This document shows, piece by piece, positions 23,947 to 32,407 of a stretch of DNA of 64,000 bases. The notes under the pieces were generated by a model. It saw only the letters and a list, made by a program, of their open reading frames with translations, was not told the origin of the DNA and searched no databases. The translations under genes were made by a program, and so were the position numbers. Every line of letters starts with the position of its first letter. Position 1 is the stretch's first letter. The DNA is from Deltaproteobacteria bacterium (GTDB lineage: Bacteria > Desulfobacterota > Binatia > UBA9968): NCBI GenBank assembly GCA_016193465.1, contig JACPSE010000058.1, positions 1-64,000 of the forward strand. Direction: 5' to 3'.

Positions 23947-24969
23947 TTACAGGTGATCTCTAATCAAGATCTCAGCGATCTGAACCGCATTCAAGGCGGC
24001 GCCCTTGCGCAAGTTGTCCGCAACGACCCAGAGATTGATCCCGTTGGGCACGGAATCATCCTCGCGTATCCTGCCTACCAGAGTCTCATCCTTGCCGACA
24101 GCATCGATCGCCATAGGATAGATATTTTTCTCGGGCTCATCGCAAAGCAGGACCCCCGGCGCCTCGCGCAAGATGGCCTTAACATCTTTGGCCGTGAGCT
24201 TCTTTTCCGTCTCGATATTGACCGATTCGGAGTGGCCGCAGAAGACCGGCACCCGCACCGTAGTGGCTGTCATTCGAAGCGAAGGCTCCCCAAGAATCTT
24301 GCGGGTCTCGTTGATCATTTTGAGCTCTTCCTTGGTGTAGCCGCCGTCCAGAAAGACATCAATGTGGGGAATACAGTTGAAGGCGATCTGGTGCGGGAAC
24401 TTCCTTTTTTTGATCTCTCTCCCGTTGAAAAGAGCGCTGACCTGCTGGCTCAACTCTTCCATCGCCATCCGTCCGGCCCCTGAGACCGACTGATAGGTGG
24501 AGACCACTACGCGCCTGATCCGCGCCGCATCGTGGATGGGTTTTAAGGCCACGACCATCTGGATGGTTGAGCAATTTGGGTTCGCGATAATGCCGCGATT
24601 CTTATAGCGGGCAATTTCCTGCGCATTGACCTCCGGGACGACCAAAGGGACATCTGGCTCCATGCGGAAGTGAGCCGTGTTATCCACCACCACGCTGCCG
24701 GCAGCCACGGCGATCGGGGCAAACTTCGCGCTCACGCTTCCTCCAGCAGAAAACAAGGCGATGTCTACACCTTGGAACGAATACTCTTTGAGCACCTCAA
24801 CACGAATCTGCTTGCCGCGAAACTCGAGGAACTGCCCGGCCGACCGTTCCGAAGCCAGGAGACGAAGCTCGCCAACAGGGAAGAGCCTTTCTTCAAGGAC
24901 CTCCCGCATCTGCTCGCCCACCGCCCCGGTGGCGCCTACCACCGCGACATTGTATTTTTCTTTCTTCAT
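23947..24969 (-). CDS. asd: Aspartate-semialdehyde dehydrogenase
   Basis: A 340-residue Asd that reduces aspartyl phosphate to the semialdehyde for lysine, threonine and methionine synthesis. The NADP-binding start VAVVGATGAVGEQM, the nucleophile Cys133 in NPNCSTIQMVVAL and His246 in FCGHSESVN are present. Its last 16 codons are duplicated at 22773-22819. It belongs to the leuA-leuB-asd-truA group on this strand. Confidence 0.96.
   Translation of the reverse strand: MKKEKYNVAVVGATGAVGEQMREVLEERLFPVGELRLLASERSAGQFLEFRGKQIRVEVLKEYSFQGVDIALFSAGGSVSAKFAPIAVAAGSVVVDNTAHFRMEPDVPLVVPEVNAQEIARYKNRGIIANPNCSTIQMVVALKPIHDAARIRRVVVSTYQSVSGAGRMAMEELSQQVSALFNGREIKKRKFPHQIAFNCIPHIDVFLDGGYTKEELKMINETRKILGEPSLRMTATTVRVPVFCGHSESVNIETEKKLTAKDVKAILREAPGVLLCDEPEKNIYPMAIDAVGKDETLVGRIREDDSVPNGINLWVVADNLRKGAALNAVQIAEILIRDHL
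23948..23994. repeat. asd 3-prime end (direct repeat, right)
   Basis: The native copy of the 47-base repeat described at 22773-22819. It includes the asd stop codon. Confidence 0.9.
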
Positions 24970-24983
24970 CTCCCTTTATCCCT

Positions 24984-25033
24984 TGTACGGGCGTATTGCT
25001 ATACGTGTACGGGCGTATTGCTATACGCCCCTA
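24984..25033. repeat. Tandem 22-base repeat with hairpin between asd and leuB
   Basis: Two adjacent identical 22-base units (24984-25005, 25006-25027). The second forms a perfect 8-base stem, GGGCGTAT-TGCT-ATACGCCC. No T-run follows on either strand. Elements ending GGGGCGTAT..ATACGCCCC occur in many bacterial genomes as dispersed palindromes (from memory). Confidence 0.75.
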
Positions 25034-26119
25034 CATCCCTTTATCTATCTTTTCCCTGACCAGCCTTCCCATCTCTTTGCAGCCAACAAGACGACACCCT
25101 TTCTCTTGGATGTCTGCGGTCCGGTACCCCTCGTCCAGCGCGGCCTCCACCGCCCTTTCTATGCGGTCGGCAGCCTTACTTTGGTCGAGAGAATGGCGCA
25201 GCATCAGAGCCACCGTCAGGATCGTCGCCAGCGGATTAGCCATGTTTTTACCCACAATATCCGGCGCGGTCCCATGGACCGGCTCGTACATCCCTACCTT
25301 TCCTCCGAGACTGGCCGAAGGCAGCATGCCAATGGAGCCGGTGAGCATCGCCGCTTCATCGCTCAAGATATCGCCAAACAGGTTGGTCGTGACGATGACA
25401 TCGAACTGCTTGGGATTACGAACGAGCTGCATGGCGCAGTTATCCACGAGCATGTGTTCGAGCGCAATATCTCCATAGCCATTCTCTTTATGGAACCGGG
25501 TCACAACCTTGCGCCAAAGCTCGGTGGCCTCAAGAACGTTGGCCTTATCCACTGAAGCAACCTTTTTCCGCCTTCTACGAGCCGCTTCGAACGCCACGCG
25601 GGCGATGCGCTCGATCTCCGGGGTAGTGTAGACCTCGGTATTCACCCCTCTTTCGGTGCCGTCAGGGAGCTTCGTGACTCCCTTCGGCTGCCCAAAATAG
25701 ATCCCTCCGATAAGCTCTCGCACGACCAGGAGATCAGTCCCCTCCACCACCTCGCGCCTTAAAGTCGAGGCCGAGGCCAATGGCGAAAAGACCTTCACCG
25801 GGCGGAGATTGGCGAAGAGCCCTAATTCCTGGCGCAAGGCCAACAGGGCCCGCTCAGGGCGTATGGAGTAATCCAAGCCATCCCACTTTGGCCCTCCCAT
25901 AGCGCCGAGAAGCACCGCATCGCCCCCTTTGGCCAATTTGAGAACCGGGTCAGTAAGCGGTTTCCCATAGGCATCAATAGAAGCCCCACCCACCAGGCCC
26001 TCTTCGAACTCGACCCCAAATCCGTACAGCGAAGCTACCTGACTTAGGAGCTGGGTCCCCTCCCGGACCACCTCCGGGCCGATTCCATCTCCCGGCAGTA
26101 CTGCAATTTTGTAACTCAA
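25031..26119 (-). CDS. leuB: 3-isopropylmalate dehydrogenase
   Basis: A 362-residue LeuB, NAD-dependent oxidative decarboxylase of leucine synthesis. Motifs: AVLPGDGIGPEVV, LLGAMGGPKWD, LLALRQELGLFANLRPVKVF, ELIGGIYFGQPKG, YTTPEIERIARVAFE, VDKANVLEAT and the substrate/metal segment NLFGDILSDEAAMLTGSIGMLPSASLG with YEPVHGTAPDI. Length is normal. It lies between leuA and asd. Confidence 0.96.
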   Translation of the reverse strand: MSYKIAVLPGDGIGPEVVREGTQLLSQVASLYGFGVEFEEGLVGGASIDAYGKPLTDPVLKLAKGGDAVLLGAMGGPKWDGLDYSIRPERALLALRQELGLFANLRPVKVFSPLASASTLRREVVEGTDLLVVRELIGGIYFGQPKGVTKLPDGTERGVNTEVYTTPEIERIARVAFEAARRRRKKVASVDKANVLEATELWRKVVTRFHKENGYGDIALEHMLVDNCAMQLVRNPKQFDVIVTTNLFGDILSDEAAMLTGSIGMLPSASLGGKVGMYEPVHGTAPDIVGKNMANPLATILTVALMLRHSLDQSKAADRIERAVEAALDEGYRTADIQEKGCRLVGCKEMGRLVREKIDKGM

Positions 26120-26132
26120 CTTAACACCTCTT

Positions 26133-26203
26133 ACGTTCCGTGGCTCGCCGCTCGTTGCTCGTGCTCGTGACGAACACGAGTCACGCTCACGAACACGAAC
26201 CGG
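26133..26203. repeat. Intergenic word repeat (CTCGTgctCGTG type)
   Basis: Repeated GCTCGTG, CGAACACGAG and CACGAACACGAA words in both orientations between leuB and leuA. A shorter relative is at 21328-21362 next to truA. Confidence 0.6.
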
Positions 26204-26204
26204 T

Positions 26205-27773
26205 TCATGGCCCCTCCCTCTCCACCAATTGCCGATAGTGCTTTCGATACTCCAGCTTGTTAAGAGCGTTAATGTAAGCGAGCGCGCTGGCCGTGATGAT
26301 GTCCGTATGCGCCCCTTGCCCCGAGACCCGGATGCCCCCGTCCTCGATCAAGCAGGAGACCTCTCCCTGGGCATCGGCTCCGCCGGTGATCGCCTTGACC
26401 GAGTAACGGACCAGTTTTGAGCGCGAGCCGGTTATTTTAGAGATCGCCTTATAGCAAGCGTCCACCACTCCGTCTCCCGTGGCATGGTCCGTGCGCTCCT
26501 GACCATCCACGCGCAGCTTCACGCTTGCCGACGGTATGGCATTGGAACTGGAATTCACATTAAGGTAAAGGAGCTCGAAGCGATCGGGCTGCCCGGGAAG
26601 CCTGAGGATCTCCTCAGCCACGATCGCTTCAATGTCTTCATCGTAAACCTCTTTCTTCTTATCCGCCAACTCCTTGAAGCGGAGAAAGGCGCGATTCATA
26701 TCTTCCTTATTGAGATTCAAACCCAACTCCCTGAGCCGCTCACTAAAAGCATGACGCCCGGAATGCTTTCCCATGACCAACCGGTTGCCGGTAATCCCGA
26801 CGGACTCCGGGGTCATGATCTCGTAGGTGAGTTTTTGCTTGAGGACACCGTCCTGATGGATGCCCGCCTCATGGGCAAAGGCATTGTCCCCCACAATCGG
26901 TTTATTGATTGGAATGGAAATACCGGTGATCTGAGAAACCAAGCGACAAGTCGGGTAAATCTGTTCGCTCACGATGTTGGTATCAACGCCAAAGAGGTTT
27001 TTCCTGGTCTTGATGGCCATGACGACTTCTTCGAGAGAGGTATTACCCGCACGCTCTCCGATGCCATTGATCGTGCACTCAACCTGTCTGGCGCCGTTCG
27101 CCACTGCGGCCAAAGAGTTGGCAGTCGCCAGACCTAAGTCATTATGACAGTGAGCGCTCCAAGTGGCCCGCTTTCCGCCCTCGGTGTGCTCAACGAGATA
27201 GCGTACCAGAGAACCGAACTCCGAGGGAATCGCGTAACCCGTGGTGTCTGGGACATTTAGGGTCTTGGCCCCGGCGCGAACCACCTCACTGAAAACCTGC
27301 GCGAGAAAATCCCGATCGCTGCGCGAGGCGTCTTCCGCCGAAAACTCGATATAGTCGATATGCTTCTTCGCATAGCTCACGGCCCAGACCGCAGCGTCCA
27401 GGACTTCGTTGCGGGACATCCTGAGTTTGTGCTTCATATGGATATCCGAGGTGGCAATAAAGATGTGGATCCCCGGATGCCTAGCCTGCTCCACCGCCTT
27501 TAAAGCCCTTTTGATATCACCATCCTGAGCCCGTGCCAGACTTACTACCCTGGAACGCTTGACCTCTTTGGAGATACGCTCGACGGACTCAAAATCTCCC
27601 TCGGAGGAAGCCGCAAATCCGCCTTCGATCACATCCACGCCAAGCTTTTCCAGTTGGCGCGCGATCACGACCTTTTCCTCGACATTCATGCTCGCACCCG
27701 GAGATTGCTCTCCATCTCTGAGCGTCGTATCAAAAATCCTTACGGTATTGTCCTCTGTGACTTTCTCTGACAT
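26205..27773 (-). CDS. leuA: 2-isopropylmalate synthase
   Basis: About 522 residues from ATG 27773 ([26 protein letters not shown]). This start is chosen because GGAGG lies 8 bases before it, inside the longer frame from 27788. The enzyme joins acetyl-CoA and 2-oxoisovalerate, the first leucine-specific step. [26 protein letters not shown] and GIGERAGN are catalytic-domain motifs. The C-terminal allosteric leucine-binding domain (about 395-520) is present ([22 protein letters not shown]). A terminator-like hairpin lies just upstream. Confidence 0.95.
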   Translation of the reverse strand: MSEKVTEDNTVRIFDTTLRDGEQSPGASMNVEEKVVIARQLEKLGVDVIEGGFAASSEGDFESVERISKEVKRSRVVSLARAQDGDIKRALKAVEQARHPGIHIFIATSDIHMKHKLRMSRNEVLDAAVWAVSYAKKHIDYIEFSAEDASRSDRDFLAQVFSEVVRAGAKTLNVPDTTGYAIPSEFGSLVRYLVEHTEGGKRATWSAHCHNDLGLATANSLAAVANGARQVECTINGIGERAGNTSLEEVVMAIKTRKNLFGVDTNIVSEQIYPTCRLVSQITGISIPINKPIVGDNAFAHEAGIHQDGVLKQKLTYEIMTPESVGITGNRLVMGKHSGRHAFSERLRELGLNLNKEDMNRAFLRFKELADKKKEVYDEDIEAIVAEEILRLPGQPDRFELLYLNVNSSSNAIPSASVKLRVDGQERTDHATGDGVVDACYKAISKITGSRSKLVRYSVKAITGGADAQGEVSCLIEDGGIRVSGQGAHTDIITASALAYINALNKLEYRKHYRQLVEREGP

Positions 27774-27790
27774 GGAACCATCCTCCATAA

Positions 27791-27822
27791 AACAAAAACT
27801 CCCGCGGCACGGCCTACGGGAG
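27791..27822 (-). terminator. Intrinsic terminator or leuA attenuator
   Basis: On the minus strand CTCCCG (27822-27817), a 12-base loop, CGGGAG (27804-27799) and then TTTTTGTT. It lies after the pssA stop and only about 20-25 bases before the leuA start. It either ends the ilv-psd-pssA transcript or attenuates leuA. Confidence 0.65.
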
Positions 27823-27849
27823 CATCAACTGACTTTCTAGAAGGAGGAG

Positions 27850-28704
27850 CTACTGCAGAGCCTCGGCCATCTCCCCCCTCTTCTCCCGTCTCCGCTTACG
27901 GAGCGTTAGTCCCCATAACAGGGGCCCGGATAAAGTATACAGGAGAAAAGTGGTAAAAAACATAATCTGCGGCTCCGCAATGGTCAGTTTAATAAAAAGG
28001 ATCGCAGAAACCAATAACCAAAAGGGATGCCTTTTTCTAAGATCGATCTGTTTCAGACTCAAATACTGGAAGCTGCTCACCATTAATCCGGCAAGGAGAT
28101 AGATAACCACGAGCAGGATGACCCGTTTGTTGGCCGCCCCCTCGCCTCCAAGAAAATAATACATAAGGACTGTAGCTGCAATCATCTCTGCCGCGGCGGG
28201 AATGGGCAGTCCGACAAAGTGACTCTTTTCCACGGTCCGGATCTGCACATTGAACCGGGCAAGCCTCAGAGCGCCGCAAACCACGTAGAGACATGCTGCC
28301 AACCAACCCCAGGTCTCCCAAGGAACGAGCGCCCAATAATAAACCAAAACTGCCGGCGCCACTCCGAAGGACACCAGATCAGCTAACGAATCGAACTCGA
28401 CGCCGAACTGGCTGGTTGTCTTGGTCAGCCGGGCCACATAGCCGTCCAGGCCATCCAGGAGATGGGCCAGGATGACAAATATCGCCGCCTGGAGATAGCG
28501 CCCGTTAAAGGTCGATATAACGGAGAAGAAACCGCAAATAAGATTCCCCGCGGTAAAGAGGCTAGGGATCAGATAGAAGCCCTTTTTCAATTGTGCCGAC
28601 TGGACCCTTTGCTTGAGGGGAACTCGGGCCACCCCTTTTTTAGGGAGGAGCCGCACTTTCCCCATTGAGGGCCGCTCGCCTTGCGGGTCATTGATCCCGT
28701 TCAT
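27850..28704 (-). CDS. pssA: CDP-diacylglycerol-serine O-phosphatidyltransferase
   Basis: A 284-residue membrane enzyme that makes phosphatidylserine. The CDP-alcohol phosphotransferase motif DG..DGYVARLTKTTSQFGVEFDSLADLVSFG is intact (DG, AR, G, D, D). Six to eight hydrophobic segments follow (for example LYVVCGALRLARFN, AAEMIAATVLMYYFL, VILLVVIYLLAGLMV). A basic N-terminal extension (about 38 residues) precedes the first helix. It overlaps psd by 4 bases, so the two steps to phosphatidylethanolamine are coupled. Confidence 0.93.
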   Translation of the reverse strand: MNGINDPQGERPSMGKVRLLPKKGVARVPLKQRVQSAQLKKGFYLIPSLFTAGNLICGFFSVISTFNGRYLQAAIFVILAHLLDGLDGYVARLTKTTSQFGVEFDSLADLVSFGVAPAVLVYYWALVPWETWGWLAACLYVVCGALRLARFNVQIRTVEKSHFVGLPIPAAAEMIAATVLMYYFLGGEGAANKRVILLVVIYLLAGLMVSSFQYLSLKQIDLRKRHPFWLLVSAILFIKLTIAEPQIMFFTTFLLYTLSGPLLWGLTLRKRRREKRGEMAEALQ

Positions 28705-29330
28705 GGAAGCCTCCCTATAACCGTCTCACCTGCCTTTACCCTCTGTGCTTCAACGACGTCCACATGAGTTCCCGCGGGCAAAAAGAGGTCCACACGGGAG
28801 CCAAACATAATCAATCCGAATCTTTGCCCTTGCTCCAAAGCGTCCCCCTTTTTCACATAACAGATAATGCGCCGGGCCAGGACTCCGGCAATTTGCACCA
28901 CGCCCAACCTTCTTCCCCTCACATCCACAAGGCTCAGGGCATTCTTCTCATTGTCCTGGGATGCCTCTTCCTTATACGCGGCAAAAAAGCTGCCCTTCTG
29001 ATAACGGACCTCTTCGACTTTACCACGGACAGGCGCGCGATTCACATGTACATCCAAAGGCGACAGAAAAATGCTGACCCTTGTTTCGGTCCCCTCAAAA
29101 GGTCCTCCTTTTTTCGCCGGCTTGATCCTGACTACCCTGCCGTCGGCAGGAGATAGGACCAGCCCTTCCCCCTGAGGGGCAACACGTTCCGGATCACGGA
29201 AGAAACCCAAAAAGGCAAAGGCAAAAACGGCACATGCAAGAGCGACCCACTTCCACCCCAACATCAGAACAAGCAAAGCCAAAAAGGCCGCGGTTAGGAT
29301 GAATGGGTAACCCTCTCTGGCAATTCTCAT
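28701..29330 (-). CDS. psd: Phosphatidylserine decarboxylase proenzyme (short type)
   Basis: A 209-residue PSD of the short class. It decarboxylates phosphatidylserine to phosphatidylethanolamine and self-cleaves to form a pyruvoyl group; the site is Ser in LIMFGSRVDLFLP near the C-terminus. Two N-terminal hydrophobic stretches (FILTAAFLALLVLML, ALACAVFAFAFLGFF) anchor it. Further motifs are LSPADGRVV, IFLSPLDVHVNRAPV and KNALSLVDVRG. The gene lies between ilvC and pssA, as in other deltaproteobacteria. Confidence 0.93.
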   Translation of the reverse strand: MRIAREGYPFILTAAFLALLVLMLGWKWVALACAVFAFAFLGFFRDPERVAPQGEGLVLSPADGRVVRIKPAKKGGPFEGTETRVSIFLSPLDVHVNRAPVRGKVEEVRYQKGSFFAAYKEEASQDNEKNALSLVDVRGRRLGVVQIAGVLARRIICYVKKGDALEQGQRFGLIMFGSRVDLFLPAGTHVDVVEAQRVKAGETVIGRLP

Positions 29331-29337
29331 CTTAAAT

Positions 29338-29403
29338 AGGCTTGAGGCGGAAGGCGTGAGGCTTGAGAGACTGTTGCCTGTTGCCTACCGCCTCTCGCCT
29401 TCT
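29338..29403. repeat. Intergenic word repeat (TTGCCTgttGCCT type)
   Basis: AGGCTTGAGGCG, GGCGTGAGGCTTGAG and TTGCCTGTTGCCT words between the ilvC region and psd. Confidence 0.55.
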
Positions 29404-29404
29404 T

Positions 29405-29533
29405 CTAATTTTTACTCTTGTCCACCAGGCGGTTTTGCGCCAACCACGGCATCATCGCTCTGAGCCGCTCGCCGACCTTTTCAACCGGATGATTCGCCGC
29501 CTCTTTCCTGAGTTCCGTAAAATGGGGCATTCC
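29405..29533 (-). other. In-frame C-terminal extension of ilvC after the TGA
   Basis: 42 sense codons plus TAG in the ilvC frame, immediately after the TGA at 29536-29534. They encode a normal KARI C-terminus, including ANHPVEKVGERLRAMMPWLA. The absence of any other disruption suggests a recent nonsense change, a base-call error or readthrough. Confidence 0.85.
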
Positions 29534-30421
29534 TCAGTGGTACTCGTTGATCCACTCTTCAGCGAATTTTCCCGACTGGATATCCCTGAGCAGATCCTCC
29601 ATCGCCTTGCGGACCTCCGGACCGATAACTCTTTTTCCCCGGGTAAGATCCCCGTATTCCGCGGTGTTGCTGATCGAATAACGCATATTAGTCAAACCAC
29701 CCTCATAGATGAGATCAACGATAAGTTTGACCTCGTGAACGCATTCGAAATAAGCCATCTCCGGGGGGTAACCCGCTGCCACCAGGGTTTCATAACCCGC
29801 CTGGATGAGCGACGTAAGCCCCCCGCAAAGCACTGCCTGTTCCCCGAAGAGGTCCGTTTCGGTTTCATCCTTGAAGGTCGTTTCAATAACCGCAGCCCGA
29901 GTCCCGCCCAGGCCTTTGGCATAGGCCAGTCCTACCTGCCTGGTATCGCCCGAAGGGTCCTGGTGCACGGCCAGGAGGCAAGGCACGCCGCGCCCTTTTT
30001 CGAACTCGCTCCTCAATAGATGTCCTGGCCCCTTGGGAGCCACCATAAAGACATTCACCCCGGCAGGCGGAACGATCCGCTTGAAATGGATATTAAAACC
30101 GTGGCCGAAGGCGAGATAGTTTCCCTTCTTCAGCCCAGGGCCAATCTCTCTCTCGTAAGCTTCGCCTTGAAGCTCATCAGGGAGGAGAACCATAATGATA
30201 TCTCCGGCCTGAGCGGCCTCTGCCGTCTCCATCACCCTGAGCCCCGCCTTTTCCGCTTTGGGCCACGAACCGCTTCCCCGCCTCAACCCAACTACCACAT
30301 CCGTCCCGGAATCCCTCAGGTTATTGGCATGGGCATGTCCTTGGCTCCCGTACCCAAGGACAGCTACTTTTTTTCCTTGAAGAAATTTCAAATCCGCGTC
30401 ACGGTCGTAGTAGACCTGCAT
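29534..30421 (-). CDS. ilvC: Ketol-acid reductoisomerase, cut by an in-frame TGA
   Basis: IlvC converts acetolactate to dihydroxy-isovalerate in valine, leucine and isoleucine synthesis. The visible 295 residues hold the NADPH motif [43 protein letters not shown] and the metal-binding segment [12 protein letters not shown]. It ends [12 protein letters not shown], then TGA. The same frame continues GMPHFTELRKEAANHPVEKV to a TAG at 29405 and encodes the normal C-terminal 42 residues. With one sense codon at the TGA the product would be 338 residues, the usual length. A CGA to TGA change is the simplest explanation. Whether the shortened enzyme works is unknown. Confidence 0.9.
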   Translation of the reverse strand: MQVYYDRDADLKFLQGKKVAVLGYGSQGHAHANNLRDSGTDVVVGLRRGSGSWPKAEKAGLRVMETAEAAQAGDIIMVLLPDELQGEAYEREIGPGLKKGNYLAFGHGFNIHFKRIVPPAGVNVFMVAPKGPGHLLRSEFEKGRGVPCLLAVHQDPSGDTRQVGLAYAKGLGGTRAAVIETTFKDETETDLFGEQAVLCGGLTSLIQAGYETLVAAGYPPEMAYFECVHEVKLIVDLIYEGGLTNMRYSISNTAEYGDLTRGKRVIGPEVRKAMEDLLRDIQSGKFAEEWINEYH

Positions 30422-30544
30422 CGAACATCTCCTTCGCTGATAGAATGATAGAATATCTTTTAAGGACCTGTTGTGTCAACCCAGGTTCCCGCTCTCAGCG
30501 ACCGTAGAGCCGCTTGATGAACCCCTGTGATCAATGGGGAAAAG

Positions 30545-30940
30545 TTACTGCGCGACTCGCCCGACCATCCATGGTTTTAGCGGAGCATAGTTGACCCGCT
30601 TGTTTTGAGTGTTTTGGTCGTGCGCCGCCACGCGGAGAATCTCTAACGGCTCATCGCTCGCGCTTTCGAACCAGTACTTGTAGCCGCGCGGGATCATGAT
30701 GCCCTGATTCTTCGTAAGCTCCGCAATAACCTTGTCGCCTTCACCGTAGAACCTCACTGCACCACCGATGACCCACCAAAGTGCATCATCGCCAGTGTGT
30801 GTGTGAAGATTATTCTCGCCACCTTTGTTGACAACCTGGATTCCTGCCTTCAAGATGTCGCTCTTGCAGACGAAGATTCCCTTCTTCTCGCCGTTGAACT
30901 CCGGCTTTTCATACTTGAAGATCTGTACTTCTTGATCCAC
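30545..30940 (-). CDS. Cupin-domain protein
   Basis: About 131 residues from GTG 30940 (VDQEVQIFKYEKPEF). The GTG is chosen because AAAGGAGGGA lies just before it; the longer frame to 30997 has that site inside. The cupin metal motif is GGENNLHTHTGDDALWWVIGG with GEGDKV, and the second motif is MIPRGYKYWFESASDEPLEILRVAA. It faces the dehalogenase-like gene across a divergent promoter region, so the two may be co-regulated. Its reaction is unknown. Confidence 0.78.
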   Translation of the reverse strand: MDQEVQIFKYEKPEFNGEKKGIFVCKSDILKAGIQVVNKGGENNLHTHTGDDALWWVIGGAVRFYGEGDKVIAELTKNQGIMIPRGYKYWFESASDEPLEILRVAAHDQNTQNKRVNYAPLKPWMVGRVAQ

Positions 30941-31013
30941 GTTCGATCCCTCCTTTGAAAATATTTTTACTGGCTTTAGCCCAACAACATGACCCACCGA
31001 CCCGAGACAGCCA

Positions 31014-31043
31014 GATTTACCGTATCAACGACCCTGCTGTCAA
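31014..31043 (-). promoter_or_regulatory. Promoter of the cupin gene (divergent)
   Basis: Minus strand TTGACA (31043-31038), 18-base spacer, TAAATC (31019-31014). It points away from the promoter at 31073-31102. Confidence 0.4.
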
Positions 31044-31072
31044 ATTCTCAACAGTCTCGGCTTTTCATTCCC

Positions 31073-31102
31073 TTGACCCCGCCTTCTGAAGTGACGTATA
31101 TT
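31073..31102 (+). promoter_or_regulatory. Promoter of the dehalogenase-like gene
   Basis: TTGACC (31073-31078), 18-base spacer, TATATT (31097-31102), about 50 bases before the ATG at 31159. Confidence 0.5.
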
Positions 31103-31158
31103 CCCGGCCAATCCCTGTATGTTGCTGCTTTAAGACCAGCGCAAAAGGAGGCTTCCTT

Positions 31159-32382
31159 ATGCTGACAGGCAAGACGCAGCGCAATCCGCGATCTTACCGT
31201 ATTGTAGGCCCTCAGCGACAGATCGACGAGCGTGAGACCCCTCACCCTCGTGTCGACCGTGGCGAATTAGGAGAGCGGATTCGTTCCTGGCGCAAGACCC
31301 GATTCGGCGAGGATCCTTTCAGGCGTATCTACGGTGGCGGTGGTGATAAGAGCTGGAACAGTTTGTACCACATTATGAAAGATGTGCCAGAAGGGGGAGT
31401 AAATCCTAATCGGATACCTGTCTCCGACCCCGCCAAGATGGCCTGCAACATCAAAGAGATCGCCCGCTTCCTCGGCGCCGATGTGGTGGGGATTACATAT
31501 CTCGATCAAGCTTATGTCTATTCCCACCGCGCCGAAGGCAATGCCGCTACGGGGAAAAAGCCCGGAGACCCCATTCACCTGCCCCATCGCTATGCCATCT
31601 GTCTGGGTTTCGCCAGTGATTACTACAAGTTTCTCAGCAATAACAGTCGGATTTCAGACGCTGAGTACGGGCTGGGCAATATTCACACGATCCCAACCAC
31701 TTTCATGCTGGCCAGCTACATCCGCGAGATGGGGTACCCTGCGCGTGCTCAGTATTACGGGACCTACGAGTTGAATCCCATACCTCTGGCGGTGAATGCC
31801 GGGCTAGGGGAGCTGGGGCGTCACGGGATGCTCATCCATGAGGAGTACGGCTCCCGGCTGCACCTGGCTGTAGTGACGACCGATCTCCCACTGGCGGTTG
31901 ACGAGCCTGTGGATATTGGAGTCGAGGAAGTCTGCAAGTATTGCATGAAGTGTGCCCGCACCTGTCCCTCGCACAGCATTCCTTTCGGAGGCAAGGAGGT
32001 CTACAACGGCGTCGAGAAGTACCTTGTCAACGTGGACACCTGCTACAAGTACCGGCTGGCATCGAGGGGTCAGTGGTCCAATTGTGTTATTTGTGTCTCC
32101 TCGTGCTGTTACAACAAGCCTAAGGCATGGTGGCACACACTGGCCTGTTGGGCGATCAAGTGGACGCCGATCCCATTACGCCCGCTCCTTATTGTCCCTT
32201 TGCTTTGGATTGACGATCTTTTTTGGGGGAAGCGGCCCTGGAAACATATGAAGTGGCTGGACTACGACAATGCCCCTATGCCCGTGACCTGTAACATACC
32301 CGGCTGCCAGGCGAAGCACGCCAACCTGCAGCATAAGCGGCTCCATGTTACCAAGCCGGCAGTTGGAGGGGCAGTAAGCTGA
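31159..32382 (+). CDS. Reductive-dehalogenase-like corrinoid/Fe-S protein without Tat signal
   Basis: A 407-residue protein. The middle part has dehalogenase/QueG-like corrinoid-domain features: LGADVVGITYLDQAYVYSHR, HRYAICLGFASDYYKF, YIREMGYPARAQYYGTYELN and GLGELGRHGMLIHEEYGSRLHLAVVTTDLPL. Two Fe-S clusters follow: C259-C262-C265-C269 with CP, and C295...C309-C312-C316. The N-terminus has no twin-arginine motif, unlike respiratory RdhA, so it should stay in the cytoplasm. The C-terminal part is unusual: a Trp-rich hydrophobic stretch about 325-355 (ACWAIKWTPIPLRPLLIVPLLW), perhaps membrane-associating, and a further CxxxxC (C378, C383). The ATG has a strong AAAGGAGG site. It may reduce a halogenated or other aromatic substrate; the true substrate is unknown. 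No RdhB anchor gene is present. Confidence 0.75.
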   Translation: MLTGKTQRNPRSYRIVGPQRQIDERETPHPRVDRGELGERIRSWRKTRFGEDPFRRIYGGGGDKSWNSLYHIMKDVPEGGVNPNRIPVSDPAKMACNIKEIARFLGADVVGITYLDQAYVYSHRAEGNAATGKKPGDPIHLPHRYAICLGFASDYYKFLSNNSRISDAEYGLGNIHTIPTTFMLASYIREMGYPARAQYYGTYELNPIPLAVNAGLGELGRHGMLIHEEYGSRLHLAVVTTDLPLAVDEPVDIGVEEVCKYCMKCARTCPSHSIPFGGKEVYNGVEKYLVNVDTCYKYRLASRGQWSNCVICVSSCCYNKPKAWWHTLACWAIKWTPIPLRPLLIVPLLWIDDLFWGKRPWKHMKWLDYDNAPMPVTCNIPGCQAKHANLQHKRLHVTKPAVGGAVS

Positions 32383-32407
32383 GGCTGTGCTATTTACGGA
32401 GATGATC

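Noticed and set aside
29534-29536. ilvC TGA as selenocysteine or genome-wide TGA recoding
   Set aside because: KARI has no Cys/Sec at this place, no SECIS-like hairpin was evident right after it, and neighbouring genes such as vapB use TGA as a normal stop.
31159-32382. Epoxyqueuosine reductase QueG
   Set aside because: Fe-S spacing is related, but the long C-terminal Trp-rich stretch, extra Cys pair and accessory context do not fit QueG, and typical QueG N-terminal motifs were not seen.
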